Shown: positions 23,072-34,063, counted from the stretch's first letter. The stretch: DNA of 64,000 nt from Garcia nutans (GCA_947685225.1 CANTUV010000002.1:3162001-3226000); one strand, 5' to 3'. Numbers and translations: made by a program. Notes: generated by a model from the letters alone, not told the origin.

Positions 23072-23228
23072 ATTCTTCACCCTCAGAATGGATCTTCATC
23101 CTTGGAGATTGGGTCTTCACCCTTGCAAATGGATCTTCATCCTTGAAAATGAATCTTCATCTTTTGACATTGGGTCTTTACCCTCGAAAAATGGATCTTT
23201 ATTCTTTGAGATCGGGTCTTTACCCTGG
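23072..23228 (-). repeat. Mini-hairpin array, CTTC/CTTT-loop type, unit A2
   Basis: GGAT-CTTC-ATCC (23090-23101) and GGGT-CTTT-ACCC (23172-23183) alternate with AAATG spacers. Confidence 0.82.
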
Positions 23229-25695
23229 CTTTAGCTCTTTTAGCTCGATTGATCTTTCGTCTTTTGCATCTTCATTCTTTTGAGAGTTCTAATTGTTCCA
23301 TTCTTTTGTTCTTCATTTTTGCAAAGATTTAGCTATTTTTAATTGGACCTTATATCTTCTCCTTGCCCCCCTTCAAAGATTTTTTCCATGCAAGCTTTGA
23401 TTGATGTTGTTGTTGTCTAGTTCTTCGCACAAGCACTTATTTCTTCTCTTCGTAAAATGACTGGAGCTTTCTCAAGCAATGGGCTTTCCATGCCCCCCTG
23501 ATTTGACATCTTCTTTTGATTCTTTACTTCGCGAGGTGTTTGTTGTTCATTTTGCCAAAGAATAGATAACACAAGACAAGAAAGTGCGATGTGATATGCT
23601 CATGTATGCATGATATGCATGAATAATACTTACAGTGGTTCCATGACCCACAGACCGAGGTGATCAGTAGAAGTATTCTCATTGTTTTCGTTTTGACGCT
23701 TGTTCAAGACTTGCATTGGAATGATCGAAAGCTTTGCATTTGTGGCTTTTATCTTCAAGATGTTGAAAACATGAGTGGTGGATATCCCAAGTTGTAGAGT
23801 CAGGGATTCATCTATTTCAAGCTATATTTCAACATGTCAGTTGGTAGTTTCTTCATAACTTTGCCAATAATAATTTTCTTTGCTCAATGTGTCCTTCAGA
23901 GGTTCAATATACTTCCCTTAACTTGAAGGCTTTGTTATGACAAAACATTTTTTTTTTTGAAATTTTTGAATTTTGAAATCAAATGTTGGCTTTGCCAAAT
24001 TAATGTCGATGTACCTCAGAACTTGATTTTTCCAAATTAACATATCTATAACATGACAACCCTAGTTACCGTACTAAACTCGGGGATTATTTCTACTTAA
24101 GCAAGAATTGTTGCACTTCAGATAGGCACATACACATTACTTGGCCAAAGGTCTCATTGAGTTTAAATATTGTCTATCTCATATGCATGCTTATCAAAAC
24201 TATCTCCACTAATAGACTCTACCTACCAAGAGAGATCAACAGGTCTTTGATAGGCTTGAAATGGGGTCTATGAGGGAAACAGGCTTAAGTGAAGGCGATT
24301 TTGATTTTGGAGCTGGTGTGACACAATGGACAAACCTTCACACTACAAATTTCTTGTTGGAATTTTAGGCAGCTTGGAGGCAACCCTGCTAGACTCCAAA
24401 TTTATTCTATCTTCTTAGCATTAAACTGGATATTGACTAGGACAGTTTTTTTTTGCCCTTGCATAAAGTTTAAGACCCAAATTTGTTTCTTTTCTTCTTC
24501 TCCCTTTTCTTTCTTTTTATTTTTCTTACTCTTCCCTTTCTTTGTTTTTTTGTCCTTCTTTCTTGTTGGACCACAGAACTTTCAAGAACTATGTGGTCTT
24601 CCTCCTTTTCTCCAATTTTAATTGAATCTTTGGTTGGGTTGGACCAACTCAAAAAAGGTCTTTATGAACCAAATAGAAGCCTTTTGCTGCTTTAGGTAAA
24701 AGATAACTCAGTTGGCTTTATGAACCGCCTTTTTAGGTTTTATCTTCTTTTTTTTCTTCTTCTTCTTCCTTTTTTTTTCTTTTCTTTTTCTATTCTCTCT
24801 CTTATTTTCTCTCTCTCTTTTTTTTTTCCTTTTTTTGGTTCTAGCTCAAACATAGTTGTCTTGTTTGTACCAACTTGGGCTTCCAATAATGGATGAGTGG
24901 AGTAACATAAATCTTCTTTAATAGGGATAAATCATTTATTACTCCAATGTTGATGTTGTCTTGGATATATTAAGGGAACTTCAACTACTCTTAGGGTCTT
25001 GAAAACGTCCACTAGCTTTATGGTCTTGAGAACTTCAACTATCTTTATGTTCTTGAGAACTTAAACTATTTTCATAGTCTTGAGAACTTTAATTATCTTC
25101 ATGATCTTGACTAATCATTGCCTTTTTTTTTATCTTATTGCCTCTTTATCTTAGTGATCATAAGACTTGCCAAAAGTATCACAACAGCTCAAGGTAGGTT
25201 GTTGAGGTTATATGCAAATGAAAAGAAAGCTAAAATTTTATAAAGGTTCAAAGGGACAACTAGGGATTAATATTTAATTGGGTGGATACTAGTTGTTGGC
25301 TAATCAAACAATGCCTAGATCATTTCTCCCTTAAATAAGCAGAGTTCAATTTCGCCTCAAAAATTTGTCAAAGCATGTTCTAAGACTGACTAAGACCTAG
25401 ACAAAGATAATTATGCAGCAGCCCTCTCTAAGTAAGCATACACAACTCAATGCTATAGAGCAATTCCCTCATATAGTAAAGTCATTCGTGTCATGATACA
25501 TAAATATATTAATTCATGAATTATCAAGCTTGATTCCTCATTGGTTGAGCATCAAAATGAACAAAGACCAACAAAAATTTATTCAAACAAATTTAAATTT
25601 AAAAAAACAAGATTGTAAATATTAAAGAAAGTAAAATTGAAAAGCAACATTCAAGCTAAGGAAGGTCCGTTGAGTTGGTGTTCAAGATACTTCAT
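23229..25695 (-). other. Non-coding interior of unit A2
   Basis: Collinear with 5291-7217 plus 16875-17417 of A1. It has pyrimidine-rich tracts (about 24480-24560, 24745-24840) and about 30-bp GAACTTCAACTATCTT repeats (about 24975-25110). The uninterrupted chromovirus target ATCTT is at 25148-25152. Confidence 0.7.
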
Positions 25696-26254
25696 TTATT
25701 TAGACATATCAAGGGCAAGGATTGCTTCATCATCATCATCCACAGTTAAACCAAACTTGTTTAGCAGTACATCCTCTTTAGCAGCTTCTCTATCCATATC
25801 ATGATGAGATGACAAGATAAAACTCTTCATGAAGGTTGCAAGAGGTGGTGCCTTTTCAATTTTAAGCAGAGGCTTATTCCTAGTGTTGGGCTTATTAGGC
25901 TCAAGCAGCTTTCCACTGTCAATTAAATTCTGGATCTCATGCCTTAACTTCATACAGTTGTCCGTTTCATGTCCAAGCCTTTGATGGAATTGGAAAATTG
26001 CTTTAATATCAAAGTTAGGCGGAAAAGGATTTGGCAAAGGATGAGGAGTCAAAGGTTGTAACAATCCCTCCTTCATTAGATTCTCCAACATTTTTGACAG
26101 AGGTTCCCCCAAGTCTGAAAATTTACGCCTCTTTATTGGTTCAGTTGCTGCATTTTTCTCAACACCTCTTCTTTTCTTTTGATTTTGCTCATTGAGGTGG
26201 TAGTCGCTCCTATTGCTCCATTTAGACAGCATATGGTTCGGCTGATCTTGTAAA
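25696..26254 (-). pseudogene. gag: Gag C-terminal fragment of unit A2, 5' truncated
   Basis: The minus-strand frame matches the A1 fragment but is open through the site of the A1 amber stop (CAG at 25930-25932). It has a Lys/Arg-rich stretch, the motif FQFHQRLGHETDNC with the first Cys replaced (IFQFH for AFCQFH), and ends at a stop near 25696. It is cut at about 26254 by fusion to LTR sequence, so no native start survives. Confidence 0.85.
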
Positions 26255-26517
26255 CGCCCGCAGGCCTGCGGGCGAGCTGACGCTGGCCCGACGGGCCCAC
26301 GCGACCACTTTTTGCTGCCGATTTTTTTTTCCGACTCCGACTCCGACTCTGATTTTTATTTTTATTTGTTTATTTTCATTTTTTATTAATAAAAATTAGA
26401 TACTAAGGTAAAAATTATTTAACTAAAATTATTTTGGACCAATTAAACAACAAAAATCATTTCGAACTAAATAAAGCATATTGGATCGGATTGGGTAAAA
26501 AATTAAGGGTCTACAAC
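26255..26517 (-). repeat. Family A LTR start fragment at the A2/A3 inversion joint
   Basis: Matches the first 263 bp or so of the LTR (minus; TGTAGACC at 26517). One edge breaks inside a GC-rich hairpin near GCCTGCGGGCG. The other edge is the exact LTR terminus, abutting gag on the opposite strand. Confidence 0.88.
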
Positions 26518-26916
26518 CGGTCAAGGGAATATAACACAATTCTCAGAATTGGGGAACCTCTATCTTGGGTTTTTGGCAGGCTGCAAAAGAAAGAGTTGTT
26601 GCAACCATTAGTTCCTCGACCGTTACATAATCCACTGCCACCAAACTTCAATGCCGAGGCCTTCTGTCAATTTCATCAAATGCGAGGGCATGAAACAGAT
26701 AAATGTGCTCGTCTAAGGCATGAGATCCAAGACCTAATCGATAGTGGCAAGCTACCTGAGCCAGATAAGCCCAATACAAAGAACAACCCTTTGCCTAAAT
26801 TTGGAAGAGTGCCACCACCAGCAACCTTTATGGTGGGAAAAGGATTGGAAGAAGATTTTGTTTTATCCTCTTTTCAAGATGGGAATGTTGAAGATGTGAA
26901 AGGAAAAGAAGCTTAA
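26518..26916 (+). pseudogene. gag: Gag C-terminal fragment of unit A3
   Basis: An open frame with FCQFHQMRGHETDKC near its centre, LRHEIQDLIDSGKLPEP after it, and a TAA stop at 26914-26916. An ATG at 26434 lies in the LTR fragment and is not a genuine gag start. It is about 60-65% similar by eye to the minus-strand A2 fragment, so A3 is a distinct, older subtype, not a simple inverted copy. Confidence 0.85.
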
Positions 26917-29397
26917 ACTCAACAAACTTTCCTTAGCTTGAATGTTGCTTTTCAATTTTACTTTCTTTAATATCTGAATTGGAACAATCTTGTTTTTCAA
27001 ATTTAAAGTTGCTTGAAATAAATTACTTTCATCAAAAATTTTGTTGGTCTTTTTTCATTTTAGTGCTCAACCGATGAGGAATCTAGCTTGATGGTTATAA
27101 ATTAATGTGTCTAGGCATCATGACTTGAATGACTTTACTAGATAAGGGAATTGCTCTATAGCATTGAGTTGTGTATGCTTACTTAGAGAGGACTCCTGCA
27201 TAATTACCTTTGTCTAGGTCCTAGTCAGTCTTAGAACATGCTTTGACAAACTTTTGAGGCGAAATTGAACTCTGCTTATTTAAGAGAGAAATGATATAGG
27301 CATTATTTGGTTAGCCAACAACTAGTATCCACCCAATTAAATATCAATTCCTAGTTATCCCTTTGAGCCTTCATAAAATTTTAGCTTTCTTTTCATTGGC
27401 ATATAACCCCATTAATTTACCCTGAGCTGTTGTGATACTTTTGACAAGTTTTATAAGATCAAAGAAAGAAATGAATACCATGAAGATAGTTGAAGTTCTC
27501 AAGACCATAAGGGTAGTTGAAGCTTTCAAGACCATAAGGGTAGTTGAAGTTTTCCTAATATCTCCAATATATCAACATCAACATCAGAGTAACAAATGAT
27601 TTTTCCTTGTTAAAGGAGATTTATGTTACTCCACTCATCCATTATTGGAAGCCCAAGTTGGTACAAACAAGACAACTCTTTTAGAGCTAGAACCAAAAAA
27701 AAAGAGAAGAAGAAGAAGAAGAAGAAAAAGAGAAGAAAAGAAAAAAAAGACAAAATAAAAGAAAAGAAAAGAAGAAAAAAAGAAAAGAAAGAAAAGAAAG
27801 AAAAGAAAAGAAAACCCAAAATGGTTCAAAAAGCCAACTGAGTTCTCTTTTACCTAAGACAACAAAAGGCTTCCATTTGGTTTATAAGGACATTTTGACT
27901 TGAATTGGTCCAATTCAACCAAAGATTCAATCAAAATCAAAGGAAAAGGAGAAAGACCATCCAGTTCTTGAAAGTTTTGTACCTAATAGTTCTACAAGAA
28001 AGAAGGACAAAATGATAAAATGCTCAAAGAAGAGGGAAGAGTAAGAAAAATAAAGTGGAAAGAAAAGGGAAAAGAAGAAAAGAAACAGATTTGGGTCTTA
28101 AACTTTTTGCAAGGGAAAAAACTGTCCTAATCAAGATCCAGATTAATAGCAAAAAGATAGAAGGAATTTGGAGTCTAGCAAGATTGCCACCAAGCTGCCT
28201 AAAATTCAAACAAGAAATTTATAGTGTGAGGGTTTGTCCATTGTGTCACATCAGCTCCTATCTCAAAATGGCCTTCATTTAACCCATGTCCCTCATAGAC
28301 CTCATTTTAAGCCTATCAAAGACTTGTTGATCTCTCTTAATAGGTAGAGTCTATTAGTGGAGATAGTTTGGATAAGCATGCTTATGAGATAGATAATATT
28401 TAGACTCAATGAGACCTTTGGCCGAGTAATGTGTATGTGCCTATCTGAAGTGCAACAGTTCTTGCTTAAATAGAAATGATTCCCGAGTTTAGTACGGTAA
28501 CTAGGGTTGTCATGTTGTAGATATGTTAATTTGGAAAATCAAGTCCTGAGGTACATTGACATTAATTTGGCAAAGCCAACATTTGATTTCAAAATTAAAA
28601 TTCAAAAAATCAAATAAAAAATGTTTTTGTCATACAAAGCCTTCAAGTTAAGGGGAGTATGTTGAACCTCCAAAGGACACATTGGCAAAGGAAAGTTATG
28701 AAGAAACTACATGCTGAAATATAGTTTGAAATGGATGCATCGCTGACTCTGCTGCTTAGGGTCTTCACCACTCATATTTTCAACATCTTGAAGATAAAAG
28801 CCACAAATGCAAAAGCTTTCGATCATTCCAATGCAAGACTTGAACAAGCGTCAAAACGGAACCAATGAGAACACTTATGTTGATCACCTCAGTCTGTGAG
28901 TCAATGAAACCACTGTAAGTATCATTCATACATATCATGCATACATCACATTGCACTTTCTTGTCTTGTGTTGTCTATTCCTTGTCAAAATGAATAGCAA
29001 ACACCTTGCAAAGTAAAGAATCAAAAGAGGATATTGAATCAAGAGGGCACGGAAAGCCTATTTGCTTGTGCAAGCTCCAATCAATTTGCAAAAGAAGAAA
29101 TACGTGCTTGTACGATGAACTAGATGGCAAAAACATCAATCAGAGCCCGCATAGAAAAATCATGGGTTTGAGCCTACACAGGGGGCAAAGTTTCTCTTTT
29201 TCAATTTTTTATACTGAATATTTTCAAATTCACTTGTATTTCACCACGCAGGTGGCAAGGAGAGGATATAAGGTCCAATTAAAAATAGCTAAATCTTTGC
29301 AAAAAGGAAGAATAAAAGAATGGAACATTAGAACTCTCAAAAGAATGAAGATGCAAAAGACAAAAGACCAATCCAGCTAAAAGAGCTGAAGCTAGGG
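26917..29397 (+). other. Non-coding interior of unit A3
   Basis: Mirrors the A1/A2 interior at lower identity. It contains about 32-bp repeats near 27480-27560 (AAGACCATAAGGGTAGTTGAAG core), a strongly purine-only stretch near 27695-27815 and purine-rich segments near 28025-28090. No gene is credible. Confidence 0.7.
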
Positions 29398-29640
29398 TAA
29401 AGACCCGACCTCCAATGGATAAAGACCCATGTTTCAAGGGTAAAGACCCAATCTCAAAGGATGAAGATCCATTTACAAGGGTGAAGACCTGATCTCAAAG
29501 GTTGAAGATCCATTTTTCAAGGGTAAAGACCCAATCTCCAAGGATGAAGATCCATTTTTTAAGGGTAAAGACCCGATGTCAAAGATGAAGACTCGATCTC
29601 AAAGGATGAAGATCCATTTTAAGGGTGAAAAACCACAATG
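29398..29640 (+). repeat. Mini-hairpin array, GAAG/AAAG-loop type, unit A3
   Basis: In element sense: GGAT-GAAG-ATCC and GGGT-AAAG-ACCC alternate about ten times, the complement of the CTTC/CTTT arrays in A1 and A2. Confidence 0.82.
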
Positions 29641-29697
29641 CATAGAATAACCGGAGCAAGTAGATTTCTCAAATGATAAAATGTCAGTCAAACTCAA

Positions 29698-29982
29698 TCT
29701 CGGGTCCAAGCACCCATTCTCGGGTCCAAGTACCCAAATCAATTCAAGCTCAGGTCCAAGTACCCAATCTTGGGTCCAAGCACCCAATCTTGGGTCCAAG
29801 CACCCATTCTCTGGTCCAAGTACCCAAATTAATTCAAGCTCAGGTCCAAGCACCCAATCTCAGGTCCAAGCACCCATTCTCGGGTCCAAGTACCCAAATC
29901 AAATCTAATCTTGGGTCCAAGTGCCCAATCTCGGGTCCAAGTACCCAATCTTAGGTCCAAGTACCCAAATCCGATTTAGGAC
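29698..29982 (+). repeat. Mini-hairpin array, CCAAGY-loop type, unit A3
   Basis: About 14 units of 18-22 bp based on GGGT-CCAAGT-ACCC or GGGT-CCAAGC-ACCC. Some stems extend to TTGGGT/ACCCAA. The array is longer here than in A2. Confidence 0.88.
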
Positions 29983-30392
29983 CCAATATCCAAATCCAGT
30001 TAGGATCGAGTATCCAAATCAAGTTTAGGATCAAGTATCCAAAGCCAATTTAGGATCGAGTATCCAAATCAAGTTTAGGATCGAGTATCCGAACCCAATT
30101 TAGGATTGAGTATCCTAATCCAGTTTAGGATCGAGTATCCAAAGCCAATTTAGGATCGAGTATCCAAATCAAGTTTAGGATCGAGTATCCAAAGCCAATT
30201 TAGGATCGAGTATCCAAATCAAGTTTAGGATCGAGTATCTAAACCCAATTTAGGATCGAGTATCCCAATCCAGTTTAGGATCGAGTATCCAAAGCCAATT
30301 TAGGATCGAGTATCCAAATCCAGTTAGGATCGAGCATCTAAAGCCAATTTAGGATCGAGTATTTAAGTCTAGTTTAGGATCGAGTATCCAAA
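29983..30392 (+). repeat. Mini-hairpin array, CGAGT-loop type, unit A3
   Basis: About 18 units of about 25 bp, GGAT-CGAGT-ATCC, separated by CAAATCAAGTTTA-like or CAAAGCCAATTTA-like spacers that partly alternate. Confidence 0.9.
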
Positions 30393-30906
30393 TCTCTCGA
30401 GTCCAGAACTCAAACCGGGTCTAGAATCCAAATTTTTCTTAGGTCCAGAACCTAGAATTATTCTTGAGTCCAGAACTTGAACCGGGTCCAAAACCCAAAT
30501 TTTTCTTTAGGTCCAGAACCTAGAATTATCCTTGAGTCCATAACTCGAACCGGGTCCAGAACCCAAATTTTCCTTAGGTCCAGAACCTAGAATCATTCTT
30601 GAGTCCAGAACTCGAACCGGGTCCAGAACCCAAATTTTTCTTTAGGTTCAGAACCTAGAATTATCCTTGAGTCTAGAACTCAAACCTGGTCCAGAACCCA
30701 AATTTTTCTTAGGTCTAGAACCTAGAATCATCCTTGAATTAAGGACTCAAACCGGGTCCAGAACCCAAATTTTTCTTTAGGTCCAGAACCTAGAATTATC
30801 CTTGAGTCCAGAACTCGAACCGGGTCCAGAACCCAAATTTTCCTTAGGTCTAGAACCTAGAATTTATCCTTGAGTCCAAAACTCAAACCGGGTCCAGAAC
30901 CCAAAA
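30393..30906 (+). repeat. Mini-hairpin array, CCAGA-loop type, unit A3
   Basis: Three stem types share the loop CCAGA: TTGAGT/ACTCAA or CGAGT/ACTCG, TAGGT/ACCTA, and GGGT/ACCC, in a repeating order with about 68-bp period. Confidence 0.92.
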
Positions 30907-30978
30907 CCTTAACCATCTCATCAAAAATTAAGTCTTATTGCTTTTCACTCTCTTTCACTAAAGTTTCAGATCATTCAA

Positions 30979-30991
30979 GCAGGGGACAAAC
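30979..30991 (+). other. Polypurine tract of A3
   Basis: GCAGGGGACAAAC directly before the LTR start TGTAGACCC at 30992. Confidence 0.8.
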
Positions 30992-31205
30992 TGTAGACCC
31001 TTAATTTTTGACCCAGTTCGGTCCAATATGTTTTATTTAGTCCAAAATGATTTTTGTTGTCTAATTGGTCCAAAATAATTTTTGTTAAATAATTTTTGCT
31101 TTAGTATCTAATTTTTATTAATAAAAAATAAAAAAAAAACAAATAAAAGTCAAAAAATAAAAATAAAAATAAAAACTGGAGTTTGAAAAATCGGTGACGA
31201 AAAAA

Positions 31206-31352
31206 TCATCACGCGGGCCCGTGGGCATTTCGCCCGCAGATTTTTCTGTGGGAAAAATGGCAAACCATTTTGCTTGCAGGATTTTCCTGCGAGTGAAATG
31301 GCACACGCCATTTCGCCCACTCCTCGCCCCCTGCTGCAATTTCCTGCAGCAG
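31206..31352 (+). promoter_or_regulatory. Hairpin cluster in A3 U3
   Basis: Perfect stems: GCAGGA/TCCTGC (31276-31290), GAAATGGC/GCCATTTC (31295-31314) and CTGCTGCA/TGCAGCAG (31331-31352). Sequences differ from the A1 LTR hairpins at the same place, but position relative to the TATA box (about 125-200 bp upstream) is kept. Confidence 0.7.
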
Positions 31353-31477
31353 ATTTTTTTGCCAGAGTAATTTTTCCGACGCAAATTTTTCGAAACCTAA
31401 TTCAATTAGGTTTCGGTTTCCTTTCCTTTTTAATATTATATGCTGTGATTAATTAGGAATAAACCATATTTAACCTC

Positions 31478-31485
31478 TATAAATA
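31478..31485 (+). promoter_or_regulatory. Putative TATA box of A3 LTR
   Basis: TATAAATA, conserved in position among family A LTRs. Confidence 0.5.
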
Positions 31486-33229
31486 AGGATCAAAGGCAAT
31501 GAAATAAAGGGAGGCTGAAAGGGACAGTGAAAAAGAAAATCCAAATCCGTGAAGGAAAAGCTTGAATTCAATTGATTTTTAAAGTAGACGAAACACGATT
31601 TAAGGGATTCAAAAGGCAAAAAGGCTAGTCTTTTGAGCTTGTTCATCCAAGAAGATATTTGGTGCAACTTACAAAATAAGGTATGAGATTCTAATTTCTT
31701 TATATATTTTTTTTCACAGTAGCTAAAACTAGGATTTTGTGTTTTCCAAAAGTTAAAATCTTAGAAATTTAATTTAGTTTTTCTAAAGTCAAAAACCTTA
31801 TTTCGTTGGTTTATTTTCCAAAAGGCTTAAAATTATTATTTTTACTTCTTTAAAATCTTTAAACCCTAATTAAACATATTTTTCTACAAAACCAAAATTT
31901 GATTCTGTTTCTTTAAAAATTTTAAACTAGGTTCTGTTTCTTTCAAAAAGCTTTAAAAAACATCTTTTCTATTTATAAAAACTTTAATCCTTTTGTTTAA
32001 ATTCATAAAACTTCATAAAATTACCAAATCTATTTCGAAATTCTAAAAGCCAATTCATCACCCGTGACCCTAATTTTAAATCCTAAAACCCTAATTCAAC
32101 TTCTAAACCTAAAATATTAAACTCTAACCCCTTTAAAACCTTAAACCCTAACTTTTTCTAAACCTTAATTCTTTAAAACATTAAAAACCATAAAAATATA
32201 AATATTTTAAATTTACATAGTAAGCTTAAAATCATCATTTAAAACCACAAATCAAAAGTATTTTAAAGTGTCTAAAACCCTAGTTTCATGATTTCACCAT
32301 TCAAATATCAATTTAGTTATTCAAAGAGTCTTACCAACCTTTTAAAACATGAAACCTTAATCTATTTTAATTCCATAAAAAAGTCACAGTAGCTTAATTT
32401 TATGAATTCCAAAACCTTAACACATGAGATAAAGAACCCTAAATGAAAATAGTAGCTATAATTTGGATTTTTATTTACCTTATTCAATTCCATATTTAAT
32501 TATTCTTTGATTTATTTTATGTGCTTTAATTTATTTAAGTTTAATGCTTGGTTTATTTAATTTATCATGGATGGATGTTTACTTTCTATTGATGTTTAAT
32601 ACCTTTGATGAATGATTTATTTATTATGAATGGTTATTTACTTTTATCAATTTATTTAGACTTTCAAATGTTGTAAGAGGTATGTTTCCACTTGGTGAGT
32701 ACCTCATTAGTTAAATATCATGTAATTTAATTTGCTTTTCTATTTTAGAACCTATGTAAAGGGCATGTTTCTACCTTTCGGTGGATGTCCCATTTAGGCA
32801 TGTGATGTAAGGACATGTTTCCATCCTTGAATGGGTGTCCATTTATTTGTTTTGCTTGGACCTTGCTTTGGTTTTAATATATTGATGCCTTCTTTTAATT
32901 ATTGTGTGTAATATTGATAATGTTATTATATTTAAGAATTTTATAATATTAAAACCTGTAAAGGAGGCCGGTTCCAATGAACCGGGCACTGTGGGGGTGC
33001 TGGGCCATTTCTCACCTTCCCCATACGTACCAAACTTTCCGAATCCATTAGGGGGTTGGGGATTCCTTAGGAATCGAGTCATCCACCCCTTTCTTTTTCT
33101 CGGCCAGTCCCGGTGGCGACTCCATTTTCTCTGGACTTAGGTCCGTGTTCTCTAAGGCCCCAAGCCTAAATGGTGTAGAAGTAGCAAGAACCATTCCACC
33201 AGGAGTGGGGGCGAAAATCCCCGCTCACA

Positions 33230-33772
33230 CCAGGTCACACAGTGAATTTGCCATGGACCCACCAAGTTAATATTTTTGAATTTGAATGGGAGAATATCAG
33301 TATTTGAAAAATGATTTGTTTGAACATTTGATGATCTTTTGTTATCCTTTATCCATTTTTTTTTAAAAAAAGACAGATAAAGATAAAAATAAAAAAGGGT
33401 AGTTGAGACAACAATTAAGACAAATGAACAAAATGAGGTTACGAGAGAACCTAAATTTCAAGCATTTCAAGGCAGGCTCCCATACCTTGCAAAAGGAGGG
33501 AGAAATCGAATTCCACTGAATCAAAGCCAGAAATTTGGGAATCCTATGAAATTAGTATTAAATCCTTGAACTTAATTACATCTTAAATTACTTCATTTAT
33601 GAAACTGAGTTTTTTTTTTATATTTCATTTGTCAGTTGGCTTACTTTCGAAACAATTATCAATTTCGTTTGATATGTCATTTATTATCTGATTGTTTTTA
33701 TATAAATGAAATGTTTTGTGCTGATTAAATTTGATAAGACACTGTGACCTTATGTTAATTTAATCAAACATC
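33230..33772. other. Unassigned AT-rich spacer
   Basis: 543 bp between the end of A3 and the start of element B. No coding potential, repeat or motif recognised; an A-rich stretch lies near 33360-33400. Possibly pre-insertion flank or old element debris. Confidence 0.4.
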
Positions 33773-34063
33773 TGTTTTATTAGTTTTTGTTATAGTTTTG
33801 TGTCTTGTTTATTATGATAATTATTGTTTTATTTAGGTATTTTGTTAGTTTTAATCGGTTTGTTTGGTGTTTTCATTAATTTTGGTAGTTTTAGTTTATT
33901 TCAATGTTTATGTCATTTTTTATGTAGTCTTTAGTATTGTGTTTATGTTGTGTTGGTTATTGTCTATTGACTTCTTGTTTAGATTTGTTTTGAGTTTTGT
34001 GTTAGGTTAAAAAGGCAAGGAAGCAAATTTGAAGGAGAAAGTGGCAGTGGCTGACACAGGCAG

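Larger units (their letters stand above)
21532..26517 (-). mobile_element. Unit A2: 5'-deleted Tat/Ogre-like element in tandem with A1
   Basis: Minus strand: a 263-bp LTR start fragment (26255-26517) is joined at about 26254 straight to the interior of gag, so the rest of the LTR, the primer site, leader and N-terminal gag are gone. Then come the gag fragment, non-coding interior, hairpin arrays and polypurine tract (21532-21544), ending in the LTR shared with A1. It lacks both chromovirus insertions found in A1 and thus records their empty target sites. Confidence 0.87.
26518..33229 (+). mobile_element. Unit A3: 5'-truncated Tat/Ogre-like element, inverted relative to A2
   Basis: Plus strand: gag fragment, non-coding interior, the four hairpin arrays in mirrored order, polypurine tract (30979-30991) and a 2238-bp 3' LTR. 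With A2 it forms an imperfect inverted repeat of several kb centred near 26.26-26.52 kb. The LTR, primer site and N-terminal gag on its 5' side are missing. Confidence 0.87.
30992..33229 (+). repeat. 3' LTR of unit A3
   Basis: 2238 bp from TGTAGACCC to CGCTCACA. It contains a GC-rich hairpin set (31206-31352), a TATA box (31478-31485), AAACCCTAA-like motifs (about 32040-32300), and a conserved 3' part with GGGGGTGCTGGGCCATTTC and GAGTGGGGGCGAAAATCC. No primer site follows, as expected for a 3' LTR. The flank begins CCAGG but cannot be paired with a left duplication. Confidence 0.9.

Noticed and set aside
22996..23283. Frames over the mini-hairpin arrays (also 29599-29954)
   Set aside because: Repeat translations with no domain; units change length, so the frame is not maintained between A1, A2 and A3.
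27623..27841. Lysine/glutamate-rich small protein on the plus strand and phenylalanine-rich ones on the minus strand
   Set aside because: They are translations of the purine tract; low complexity in every frame and no conserved start.
33230..33772. Host gene fragment between A3 and B
   Set aside because: No open frame, splice-like pattern or recognisable motif; left as unassigned.
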